The notes under the pieces are model-generated. The model ran no database searches and was not told the DNA's origin. It saw nothing but the letters and a program-made list of their open reading frames with translations. The position numbers and the translations under genes were made by a program. DNA of 11,890 nucleotides from Eubacterium sp. (GTDB taxonomy: Bacteria > Bacillota_A > Clostridia > Lachnospirales > Lachnospiraceae), in NCBI GenBank assembly GCA_023663915.1, contig JAMPGN010000137.1, positions 1 through 11,890 on the forward strand, given 5' to 3'. Shown in pieces: positions 1 to 7,193 of this stretch. Position 1 is the stretch's first letter, and every line of letters starts with the position of its first letter.

Positions 1-234
1 GAGACTATAGAGATTTGTGAGTTTTATGAGCTGAATCCCTATGAACTGCTCTCAGGCGGCTGTCTGATCATGGTATCGGACGACGGGGAAGGACTTGTCA
101 CTGCATTGAAGAGAGAAGATATTTCGGCGGTGATCATAGGGAGAACAACGGACAGCCATGACCGCGTGATCTACAATGAGGACGAGAAACGTTATCTGGA
201 CAGACCGAAAACAGATCAGATTTATTACTTATAA
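1..234 (+). CDS. AIR synthase-related protein, C-terminal fragment (5' end outside window)
   Basis: An open frame from base 1 runs 77 codons to a TAA at 232-234. It begins outside the window, so only the C-terminal end is visible. The segment N-P-Y-E-L-L-S-G-G-C (about residues 12-21 of the fragment) followed by a short hydrophobic strand (L-I-M-V) matches the late part of the C-terminal domain of the PurM/HypE superfamily, in which an ELLSSG-type motif precedes a strand. The later stretch I-S-A-V-I-I-G-R fits the family's final strand. HypE itself makes the cyanide ligand of NiFe hydrogenases, but AIR-synthase-like proteins of unknown substrate are common in Clostridia and no hydrogenase gene is visible here, so HypE is not claimed. 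The stop lies 15 bases before the Lrp-type regulator, which suggests an operon. Family assignment is fairly sure; function is unknown. Confidence 0.7.
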   Translation, partial: ETIEICEFYELNPYELLSGGCLIMVSDDGEGLVTALKREDISAVIIGRTTDSHDRVIYNEDEKRYLDRPKTDQIYYL

Positions 235-249
235 GAATGGAGGATCATC

Positions 250-732
250 ATGAGAGAAGAGTTATTAGCGATTGTAGAGAGAAACAGCCGTATCGATTTA
301 AAAGAATTGGCGGTCATATTAGGTGTGGAGGAAATCGATGTTGTCAATGAACTGGCGGCGTTAGAAGCGGAAGGCATTATCTGCGGCTACCATACGATGA
401 TTGACTGGGAAAAGACTTCGATTGAGAAGGTTTCCGCGCTCATCGAGGTGCGCGTGACGCCTCAGAGGGGACAGGGATTTGATAACATTGCGGAGAGAAT
501 CTATAAGTATCCGGAAGTTACTTCGGTGTATTTGATTTCCGGTGGTTATGATCTGCTCGTCACACTGGAAGGGAAATCGTTAAAGCAGATATCTGGTTTT
601 GTGTCCGATAAATTATCGACACTGGATTCCGTTTTGAGCACGGCAACACATTTTATTCTTAAGAAGTATAAAGACCACGGTACGATTTTGACGAAGAAAT
701 ACGAGGATACCAGAGAGAAGGTGACACCGTGA
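250..732 (+). CDS. Lrp/AsnC family transcriptional regulator
   Basis: This 160-residue protein has the usual length and layout of Lrp/AsnC regulators. Residues about 3-48 form an N-terminal winged helix-turn-helix, ending in the typical L-E-A-E-G-I-I-C-G-Y hinge. Residues about 62-138 form the RAM ligand-binding and oligomerisation domain, with the characteristic S-G-G-Y-D-L-L-V turn at 97-104. Such proteins assemble as dimers to octamers and bind DNA in response to amino acids or related small molecules. The ATG is preceded by GGAGG at 240-244, five bases away, which fixes the start. The stop overlaps the start of the aminotransferase gene in the sequence GTGA at 729-732, so the two are probably translationally coupled. 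The inference is that the protein senses a substrate or product of that enzyme and controls this operon; the ligand cannot be read from the sequence. Confidence 0.93.
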   Translation: MREELLAIVERNSRIDLKELAVILGVEEIDVVNELAALEAEGIICGYHTMIDWEKTSIEKVSALIEVRVTPQRGQGFDNIAERIYKYPEVTSVYLISGGYDLLVTLEGKSLKQISGFVSDKLSTLDSVLSTATHFILKKYKDHGTILTKKYEDTREKVTP

Positions 733-1931
733 AAAATATGTTATCGGATAAGACAGTGGCTTTGAAACCTTCCGGGATACGAAAATTTTTTGATATCGTG
801 AATGAGATGGATGACGCGATCTCGTTAGGCGTTGGGGAACCCGATTTCGATACGCCGTGGCATATCAGGGATGAGGGGATTTATTCGCTTGAAAAGGGAC
901 GCACATTTTACACGTCCAATGCCGGATTGAAAGAGTTAAAGGAGGAAATCTGTCATTATACAAAAAGAAAACAAGGTGTTACCTATGACCCGGTTCATGA
1001 AGTGCTGGTCACGGTGGGCGGCTCTGAGGCGATTGATATCGGCATGCGCGCGGTGGTCAATCCAGGCGACGAGGTATTGATTCCACAGCCCAGCTTTGTG
1101 TCTTATGAACCCTGCGCGATTATGGCGGGCGGCGTTCCGGTCATCATTGAGTTAAAAGCGGAGAATGAGTTTCGTCTGACGGCACAGGAGTTGGAAGATG
1201 CGATCACAGAGAAGACAAAGATGCTGGTGCTTCCTTTCCCGAATAATCCGACCGGAGCAATCATGGAGCGTAAGGACCTAGAAGCGATTGCGGAAGTGAT
1301 ACGGAAACATGACATACTTGTCATGTCTGATGAGATCTATGCGGAATTGACTTATAAAGAGAAACATGTCTCCATTGTGGAGATTGAGGGAATGCGGGAG
1401 CGGACGATTCTCATCAATGGTTTTTCTAAGGCCTTTGCGATGACCGGGTGGAGATTAGGCTATGCATGCGGGCCGAAAGAGATCATTGAGCAAATGCTCA
1501 AACTTCATCAGTTTGCCATCATGTGTGCGCCCACAACAAGCCAATATGCGGCAGTGGAAGCGCTGCGTAACGGCGACGAAGACGTAACCGAGATGAAGAC
1601 AGCTTACAACCAGAGAAGACGCTATCTCATGAACGCTTTCCGGGAGATGGGATTGGAATGTTTTGAACCTTTCGGCGCGTTTTATGTGTTCCCGTGTATT
1701 AAGGAGTTTGGGATTACGAGTGAAGAGTTTGCGAATAGGCTTCTGGCGGAGGAGAAGGTGGCCGTAGTGCCTGGTACGGCGTTTGGTGATTGCGGGGAAG
1801 GTTTCTTGCGGATCTCTTACGCCTATTCGTTGGATAATCTGAAACTGGCGATCGGGAAGCTGGCAGATTTCGTGCAGAGATTGCGCAGTGAGCGGGAGCG
1901 AGTGAAGAATGATATTTCGCAGCCGAGCTAA
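729..1931 (+). CDS. Class I/II PLP-dependent aminotransferase (aspartate aminotransferase-like)
   Basis: This 400-residue protein is a fold type I aminotransferase of normal length. The substrate and cofactor signatures are all present: the N-terminal L-G-V-G-E-P-D-F motif at 33-40, N-N-P-T-G at 172-176, D-E-I-Y at 201-204 (Asp201 and Tyr204 contact PLP), the Schiff-base lysine Lys234 in G-F-S-K-A-F-A-M-T-G-W-R-L-G-Y, and Arg361, which should bind the substrate carboxylate. It is predicted to be cytosolic and to exchange an amino group with 2-oxoglutarate or a similar keto acid. The exact amino donor (aspartate, alanine, aromatic or other) cannot be told from sequence. The start chosen is GTG at 729, with AGAAGG at 716-721 seven bases upstream; the next in-frame ATG at 738 would be too far from that site. 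The overlap with the Lrp-type gene supports a regulator-enzyme pair. Confidence 0.93.
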   Translation: MKNMLSDKTVALKPSGIRKFFDIVNEMDDAISLGVGEPDFDTPWHIRDEGIYSLEKGRTFYTSNAGLKELKEEICHYTKRKQGVTYDPVHEVLVTVGGSEAIDIGMRAVVNPGDEVLIPQPSFVSYEPCAIMAGGVPVIIELKAENEFRLTAQELEDAITEKTKMLVLPFPNNPTGAIMERKDLEAIAEVIRKHDILVMSDEIYAELTYKEKHVSIVEIEGMRERTILINGFSKAFAMTGWRLGYACGPKEIIEQMLKLHQFAIMCAPTTSQYAAVEALRNGDEDVTEMKTAYNQRRRYLMNAFREMGLECFEPFGAFYVFPCIKEFGITSEEFANRLLAEEKVAVVPGTAFGDCGEGFLRISYAYSLDNLKLAIGKLADFVQRLRSERERVKNDISQPS

Positions 1932-1993
1932 GATGGTTGTTTTGCCAAGTTTAGGCGATGACATGAAGTAAAAAGTAACATTGGAGAATTACC

Positions 1994-2497
1994 ATGCACA
2001 TCATATTGCATCAGCCGGAGATTCCGGCAAATACGGGAAATATCGGGCGTACCTGTGTTGCCACAGGTACGAGTCTCCATTTGATTGAGCCGCTTGGTTT
2101 TCGGCTGGATGAGAAATCCATTAAGCGCTCTGGCATGGATTACTGGGAGCATCTGGATGTCACAAGATATATCAATTACAAAGAATTTCGGGAAAAGCAT
2201 CCGAATGCCAGAATATGGATGGCGACGACGAAGGCGAAACGCGTCTATACCGATGCGGATTATCAACCCGACGACTATATCATGTTCGGCAAAGAGAGCG
2301 GCGGGATTCCCGAAGAAATTCTTGTGGAAAATGAAGAGACCTGTATCCGTATCCCGATGATGGACCAGATCAGATCACTGAATTTGTCCAATTCTGTGGC
2401 GATCGTTTTGTATGAGGCGCTCAGACAGAATCATTTTCACGGTATGCAGACGGAAGGGGAACTGCACCGCTTAAGCTGGATGGAGACGGGAGTTTAG
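1994..2497 (+). CDS. trmL: tRNA (cytidine/uridine-34 2'-O)-methyltransferase TrmL
   Basis: This 167-residue protein is a minimal SPOUT (alpha/beta-knot) methyltransferase with no extra domain, as expected for TrmL (formerly YibK/CspR). The three knot motifs are present: N-T-G-N-I-G-R-T at 13-20, F-G-K-E-S-G-G-I-P at 98-106, and the C-terminal motif I-R-S-L-N-L-S-N-S-V at 126-135, which binds S-adenosylmethionine. The family methylates the 2'-OH of the wobble nucleotide of the leucine tRNAs reading UUA/UUG and CUN-type codons. GGAG at 1983-1986 lies seven bases before the ATG. The gap to the aminotransferase is 62 bases with no clear promoter or terminator, so it may be read from the upstream operon. 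Its stop overlaps the end of the convergent kinase gene by four bases. Confidence 0.95.
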   Translation: MHIILHQPEIPANTGNIGRTCVATGTSLHLIEPLGFRLDEKSIKRSGMDYWEHLDVTRYINYKEFREKHPNARIWMATTKAKRVYTDADYQPDDYIMFGKESGGIPEEILVENEETCIRIPMMDQIRSLNLSNSVAIVLYEALRQNHFHGMQTEGELHRLSWMETGV

Positions 2498-3918
2498 TCT
2501 TCGTCTTCCATATCAGATTTTGGCAGGGAGAAGATAAATTCCGTGCCGACGCCTTCCGTACTGATGACATTAATGTTTTCTCCATGGGAACGGATGATCT
2601 CTTTGGTGATAGAGAGACCAAGACCCGTTCCCTTTTTATCTTTACCGCGCGACAGGTCGGACTTGTAGAACCGGTCCCAGATCAATTTCAGATCGTCTTT
2701 CGGGATACCGATGCCGGAGTCTTTGACGCTGACAAAAACTTTGTTGTGTTTGTCCGAAGTTTCCAGCTTGATTACGGAGTTGTGATGGCTGAATTTGATG
2801 GCATTGTCTAGCAGATTGTAAAGCACCTGCTGGATTTTGTCCATATCCGCGACCACATACATTTCTTCTCCTGTCAACACCAGCTCGATGGCGATTGTCT
2901 TAGCGCGGCATGTGCCCTCGAAAGTCGCTGCCACGTTGCGGATGGTCCGATTGATGTCGAAATCGGTCTTATTGAGCATGAGTCCCTTTGTATTTAAATT
3001 ATTTAGGGTCAACAGGCTGTTGGTCAGCTTGCTCAAGCGCTCGGTTTCATTTAAAAGGATTGTGAGATATTTCTCATACATTTCGGGCGGAATCGTGCCG
3101 TCGATCATAGCTTCCAGATACCCTTTGATGGAAGTCAGAGGGGAGCGGAAGTCGTGGGAGACGTTGGCGACAAATTTTTTTTGGTCGTCTTCCGAGCGCG
3201 CAATTTCACTCGCCATATAGGATAGGGTGGCGGCGAGGTAGCCGATCTCGTCTTCGCTTTCCACGGTAAATTCATAGTGCATGTTGCCGCTCGCATATTG
3301 TTCCGTCGCCTCGGTGATCTTGCGGATCGGAATATAGACGATCTCCGTAAAGAAGATAAGGATGATGAGTGACAACAAAAACAAGATAATCAGCATGATA
3401 TAAGAAATATTGAGCAGGCTGTTCGCCTCGCGGTATATGTTGTTCATAGAGCTATGGATAACCACGTAACCTTTGACCTTATAGTCGGAAGTAATCGGGG
3501 CAAACACACTTAGCATCTCTTCCTCGAACGCATCAAAAAAATCACCGATCGTATAATAGGAACCTTCGGTGATGGTCGGGTCAAAATTCTCGATTACGAC
3601 CTCATTTTCCACGTCCAGAGGGGAAGAAGAGTCCAAGATCATTCGTCCGGAAGGATTGATGATCCACAACGTAGCGTTGAGGTAGGTATCCAGAGAATCC
3701 AACTGCGTTTTCACAGTCTCTAATGACACCTCGTTGTTGTACAGGTCGGTTGCATAAGTGTTCGCAATCAGCGTGGCTTCCCGGTAAAGCGCATCCGCCC
3801 GTTCTTTTTTCAAGTGGTCGGTCGTCATATTGGACACAAAGGTAGCGACTACCACGAAACCGAACAGACCGAAAATAATGTAAGCAAGTATTAATTTGAG
3901 ATAAAGTGTTTTTCGCAT
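2494..3918 (-). CDS. Membrane sensor histidine kinase (HAMP, HisKA, HATPase_c)
   Basis: This 474-residue protein has the classic transmembrane sensor kinase layout. Residues about 7-29 and 171-192 are membrane helices that flank an extracytoplasmic sensor region of about 140 residues, probably PAS/Cache-like. A HAMP linker spans about 192-245. The HisKA H-box is N-V-S-H-D-F-R-S-P-L-T with phospho-acceptor His255. The catalytic domain has an N-box (Asn368, Asn372), a G1 box D-S-G-I-G-I-P at 400-406, an F-box around I-W-D-R-F-Y at 413-418 and a G2 box G-T-G-L-G-L-S at 430-436. No catalytic element is missing, so it should autophosphorylate and pass phosphate to the response regulator encoded 24 bases upstream. 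The ribosome binding site is weak (GGAA nine bases before the ATG), which may keep kinase levels below regulator levels. The signal it senses cannot be inferred. Confidence 0.95.
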   Translation of the reverse strand: MRKTLYLKLILAYIIFGLFGFVVVATFVSNMTTDHLKKERADALYREATLIANTYATDLYNNEVSLETVKTQLDSLDTYLNATLWIINPSGRMILDSSSPLDVENEVVIENFDPTITEGSYYTIGDFFDAFEEEMLSVFAPITSDYKVKGYVVIHSSMNNIYREANSLLNISYIMLIILFLLSLIILIFFTEIVYIPIRKITEATEQYASGNMHYEFTVESEDEIGYLAATLSYMASEIARSEDDQKKFVANVSHDFRSPLTSIKGYLEAMIDGTIPPEMYEKYLTILLNETERLSKLTNSLLTLNNLNTKGLMLNKTDFDINRTIRNVAATFEGTCRAKTIAIELVLTGEEMYVVADMDKIQQVLYNLLDNAIKFSHHNSVIKLETSDKHNKVFVSVKDSGIGIPKDDLKLIWDRFYKSDLSRGKDKKGTGLGLSITKEIIRSHGENINVISTEGVGTEFIFSLPKSDMEDED

Positions 3919-3942
3919 AACAAATTCCGTTCTTGTATCATG

Positions 3943-4641
3943 TTATCTGGATTCAAATTTGTAGCCGATCCCCCATATCGTAGCGATGCGCCATTTCTCG
4001 TGGTCATTGATCTTCTCACGGAGGCGTTTGATATGTACGTCAACTGTGCGCGTGTCCCCGATGTATTCATAGCCCCATATCTGGTCGAGAAGTTGTTCCC
4101 TCGTGAAAACGTGGTTTGGTGAGGACGCAAGGAAATAGAGAAGCTCCAGTTCCTTCGGCGGCATCTCAATCGTTTTCCCCATATAGATTACGGAATAGTT
4201 CGTCTGGTTGACAATCAGATCAGGGTATTCCACGCTCTTGACATCGGAAGGTTTCGACTCTGCGGCGACAGGTTTATAACGGCGCAGGACTGCTTTGACG
4301 CGAGCAACTAATTCCTTGGAGTCAAAAGGCTTCTCCATATAGTCGTCAGCTCCCAGCTCCAAACCCAAGACCTTGTCAAAGACTTCACCCTTAGCGGAGA
4401 GCATGATAATCGGCAGTGAGGATTTCGAGCGGATCTCACGGCATACTTGGTAGCCGTCAATGCCTGGAAGCATCAGATCAAGAAGCATCAGATTTGGCTC
4501 GAAACTGTCCACTGCGGTAAGGGCGGATTCGCCGTCGTTGACGATCATCGTCTCAAAACATTCTTTTGTCAGATAGAGCGAGATCAGCTCCGCAATATTG
4601 TTATCATCATCTACAATTAAAATTTTCTGTTTATTTACCAT
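3943..4641 (-). CDS. Two-component response regulator, OmpR/PhoB family
   Basis: This 232-residue protein has a receiver domain (about 5-117) and a C-terminal winged-helix DNA-binding domain (about 135-231). The acidic pocket is D11-D12-D13, the phospho-acceptor is Asp55 in L-L-D-L-M-L-P-G, the switch residue is Ser82 and the conserved lysine is Lys104 in E-K-P-F. The recognition helix lies in T-R-T-V-D-V-H-I-K-R-L-R-E-K (197-210), typical of the PhoB/WalR-like group that binds direct repeats in promoters. GGAG six bases before the ATG gives the start. The gene begins 18 bases after the mutS2 stop and ends 24 bases before the kinase start, so all three are probably co-transcribed and this protein is the cognate partner of that kinase. 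Target genes are unknown; the neighbouring envelope protein gene is a natural candidate but this is a guess. Confidence 0.95.
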   Translation of the reverse strand: MVNKQKILIVDDDNNIAELISLYLTKECFETMIVNDGESALTAVDSFEPNLMLLDLMLPGIDGYQVCREIRSKSSLPIIMLSAKGEVFDKVLGLELGADDYMEKPFDSKELVARVKAVLRRYKPVAAESKPSDVKSVEYPDLIVNQTNYSVIYMGKTIEMPPKELELLYFLASSPNHVFTREQLLDQIWGYEYIGDTRTVDVHIKRLREKINDHEKWRIATIWGIGYKFESR

Positions 4642-4659
4642 AATTACTCCATTTCTGCG

Positions 4660-7035
4660 CTAATTTTTAAATTCTACGATTGTGACACCTGCGTCACCTT
4701 CTCCGAACTCGCCGAGCCGGTAGTTTTTGACGATCTTGTTCTTACGAAGATAATTGTGTACCGCGTTTCGCAAAGCTCCGGTGCCTTTGCCGTGGACAAT
4801 GCGGACGCTTGGCAGATGGGCGAGATATGCGTCATCCAGATATTTATCCAATTCCGACAATGCCTCATCTACCGTTTTGCCGAGCAGATTGATCTCCGTG
4901 GAAACGGAGTAAGATTTGGACATCTTCAATTTGCCGGAAGAGGCGCGCTGCATTTTGCCTGTATGAATGGTTTCTTCTTCCGTGAGGACAAGATCGCTTA
5001 AGGATACTTGCGAACGGATGATTCCACATTGCACAAAGAGTTTCCCGTTCTTGTCTGGCAGTGAACTAACCGTGCCTTTCAGCCCCATGGAGATAATTTT
5101 GACACTGTCTCCGCGCTTGATCTGGTTCGGTTTTAGAGTCTTGTGCGTCGGTTTGTCGTTTCCAAGAGTCAGTTTGTCGTTTTTTTCAGAGATCTTGTCA
5201 CGCACTTTCTGGCGTGATTTCTCTAATTCCTTGATGGACGTACCCGCTCCCGCTTTCTGGAATGTGCGGATCGTCTCGTCGGCAAGCTCCTTGGCATTTT
5301 GCAGGATTTCACGTGCCTCCTCGTTCGCCTCGCGTAAGATGCGCGCCTTGGACTGCTCGATTTTCTCCTGTTTGGACTCTAATTGTTTCTTTAATGCTTT
5401 AACCTCTTCTTTGTAGGACTCGATTTCCATCCGCTCTTTCTCGATGGTCAGACGGCTGTTTTCCAGATCGGTCAGTAGATCCTCAAAACTCTCCTTGTCT
5501 TCCGTGATATGCCTCTTGGCGTCTTCGATGATGTGATCCGGCAGCCCCAGTTTGGAGGAGATGGCGAAAGCGTTGCTCTTGCCGGGAATACCGATCAGAA
5601 GACGGTAAGTGGGACGGGGTGTTTCCACGCTAAATTCACAACTGGCGTTCTCCACGAAATCCGTGGAGAGGGCATAGACTTTCAGTTCGCTGTAGTGTGT
5701 GGTCGCCATTGTCCGGATACCGCGGTTATGCAGATGATCCAGAACGGAGATTGCTAAAGCGGCGCCTTCCGTCGGGTCGGTTCCCGCGCCCAATTCATCA
5801 AACAGACAGAGCGAATCTTCGTCCGCTGTCTTAAGAATGGACACGATATTTGTCATATGGGACGAAAAAGTACTGAGACTCTGCTCGATGCTCTGCTCGT
5901 CACCGATATCTGCGTATACTTCACGGAAAATAGACAGTTCGGAGCGATCCGCCGCCGGAATATGAAGCCCCGCCTGCCCCATCAGCGTTAAAAGTCCTAC
6001 CGTCTTGAGGGAGACGGTCTTGCCGCCAGTATTGGGTCCCGTAATAACGAGGAGGTCGAAATTTTCTCCCAGCCGAATGTCGATGGGAACCACTTTTTTC
6101 TTGTCTAAAAGGGGATGCCGCCCTTGTCGTATGCGTATGCGGTGTTCCGAGTTAAAAACCGGCATAGAAGCATTCTCCTCCATGGCAAGAGATGCTTTGG
6201 CAAAAATAAAATCAAGCGTCGTCATCGCTTTCTGGTCATTTGTCAGAACTTCCGTGTATGCTCCTGCCTGTGCGCTTAAGTCGGCAAGGATGACTTCGAT
6301 CTCTTCCTGTTCTTTGATTTCTAATTCTTTTAATTCATTGTTCAGATTCACGACAGCCGTAGGCTCTATGAAGAAGGTGGACCCGGTGGAAGACTGGTCG
6401 TGCACCATGCCCGGCACCTGTCCTTTGTACTCCGATTTGACCGGTATGCAGTAACGGTTGTTCCGCATCGTCACCACGGCATCCTGTAAATAGGTTCGGT
6501 AAGAGCCGTTGATCATCGATGCGAGCTGCGAGTGGATGCGGTCATTAGTGATGGTCATACTGCGCCGGATATGCTTTAGTGTCGGGCTGGCATCGTCAGC
6601 AATCTCTTCTTCGGACAGAATGCATCTTCGGATCTCGTTTGCAAGCGGCGTGAGCGGTTCTAAACTGTCAAAATATACGTCCAGTGAATCGCCTGGAACA
6701 TCGTCCCGCTCTTTTCTGCCATAGCTCTTAATGCGACTGACATTTTCCAGAAAAGCCTCTATGCGAAGCAATTCGGCAATCGAGAGGACACTGCCGACCT
6801 CCATGGAGCGGATGCACATGCCGAGATCCTTGTTGCCGCCAAAAGAAGTAGACCCTTTGCGGAACAGATGACCAAGTGCATCGGAAGTCTCTGTCTGTGC
6901 CAAGGCAATCGCATCCGGATCGGTCATGGGGACGAGAGCTGAGGTCAGTTTCTTGCCCTGTTCCGAAGTGGCGTGCTGTGTCAGACGGTCAATGATCTTG
7001 TTATATTCTAAAACGCGTAAAACTTTGCTGTTCAT
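4660..7035 (-). CDS. mutS2: MutS2 ATPase (ribosome-collision rescue / anti-recombination factor)
   Basis: This 791-residue protein matches full-length MutS2 and lacks the mismatch-recognition domain of MutS. The order is a MutS core or clamp (about 1-300), an ABC-type ATPase domain with Walker A G-P-N-T-G-G-K-T at 333-340 and Walker B L-C-L-F-D-E-L-G at 409-416, a long charged coiled coil (about 510-600), a KOW-like region (about 636-690) and a C-terminal Smr domain (about 713-790) with H-G-K-G-T-G-A-L-R at 748-756. In Bacillus subtilis MutS2 has been reported to bind collided ribosomes and split them with its ATPase, feeding quality control; in Helicobacter a role in suppressing recombination was described. 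Here the usual L-D-L-R-G at the start of the Smr domain reads I-N-L-L-G (715-719). The start is preceded by an AAAGGAAAGG-type site. It heads a probable operon with the two-component genes. Confidence 0.96.
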   Translation of the reverse strand: MNSKVLRVLEYNKIIDRLTQHATSEQGKKLTSALVPMTDPDAIALAQTETSDALGHLFRKGSTSFGGNKDLGMCIRSMEVGSVLSIAELLRIEAFLENVSRIKSYGRKERDDVPGDSLDVYFDSLEPLTPLANEIRRCILSEEEIADDASPTLKHIRRSMTITNDRIHSQLASMINGSYRTYLQDAVVTMRNNRYCIPVKSEYKGQVPGMVHDQSSTGSTFFIEPTAVVNLNNELKELEIKEQEEIEVILADLSAQAGAYTEVLTNDQKAMTTLDFIFAKASLAMEENASMPVFNSEHRIRIRQGRHPLLDKKKVVPIDIRLGENFDLLVITGPNTGGKTVSLKTVGLLTLMGQAGLHIPAADRSELSIFREVYADIGDEQSIEQSLSTFSSHMTNIVSILKTADEDSLCLFDELGAGTDPTEGAALAISVLDHLHNRGIRTMATTHYSELKVYALSTDFVENASCEFSVETPRPTYRLLIGIPGKSNAFAISSKLGLPDHIIEDAKRHITEDKESFEDLLTDLENSRLTIEKERMEIESYKEEVKALKKQLESKQEKIEQSKARILREANEEAREILQNAKELADETIRTFQKAGAGTSIKELEKSRQKVRDKISEKNDKLTLGNDKPTHKTLKPNQIKRGDSVKIISMGLKGTVSSLPDKNGKLFVQCGIIRSQVSLSDLVLTEEETIHTGKMQRASSGKLKMSKSYSVSTEINLLGKTVDEALSELDKYLDDAYLAHLPSVRIVHGKGTGALRNAVHNYLRKNKIVKNYRLGEFGEGDAGVTIVEFKN

Positions 7036-7068
7036 AATCTTTCCTTTCCTTTTGCTGGTACATAAAGC

Positions 7069-7077
7069 ATTTTATCA
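7069..7077 (-). promoter_or_regulatory. Candidate extended -10 promoter element for mutS2
   Basis: On the minus strand this reads TGATAAAAT, an extended -10 form (TGn followed by TAAAAT), 34 bases before the mutS2 ATG. No good -35 hexamer is seen 16-18 bases upstream, so the call rests on the extended -10 and on the fact that the divergent gene pair needs a promoter in this 158-base gap. Confidence 0.35.
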
Positions 7078-7117
7078 TAAAACAAAGGGAATTACTATGT
7101 GTTTTCCGTGGCTTTTC

Positions 7118-7146
7118 TTTACAAGGGAGAGGAAAAAAGATATACT
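7118..7146 (+). promoter_or_regulatory. Sigma-A-type promoter for the HtrA-like gene
   Basis: TTTACA at 7118-7123 (5 of 6 to TTGACA) and TATACT at 7141-7146 (5 of 6 to TATAAT) are separated by exactly 17 bases, the optimum for the housekeeping sigma factor. Transcription would start near 7153 and give a short leader of about 40 bases before the ATG. The 17-base spacer is purine-rich. It lies in the gap between divergent mutS2 and the HtrA-like gene. Confidence 0.75.
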
Positions 7147-7193
7147 AGAAAGGCAGTAAATGTACGAAAAAGATGTAAGAGGGAGCAATGCCT

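Noticed and set aside
1307..1326. Inverted repeat ACATGACA / TGTCATGT with a 4-base loop
   Set aside because: It is inside the aminotransferase coding region, encodes ordinary residues (K-H-D-I-L-V-M-S) and has no T-run or second copy near a promoter, so it is probably chance.
1455..1964. A 169-codon minus-strand frame over the 3' half of the aminotransferase gene
   Set aside because: It lies opposite the PLP-lysine region of a clear gene and has no protein-family character.
5140..5185. Short direct repeat GTTTGTCGTTT in the mutS2 linker region
   Set aside because: The two copies encode N-D-K-type residues in a low-complexity charged linker, with no further copies and no flanking structure.
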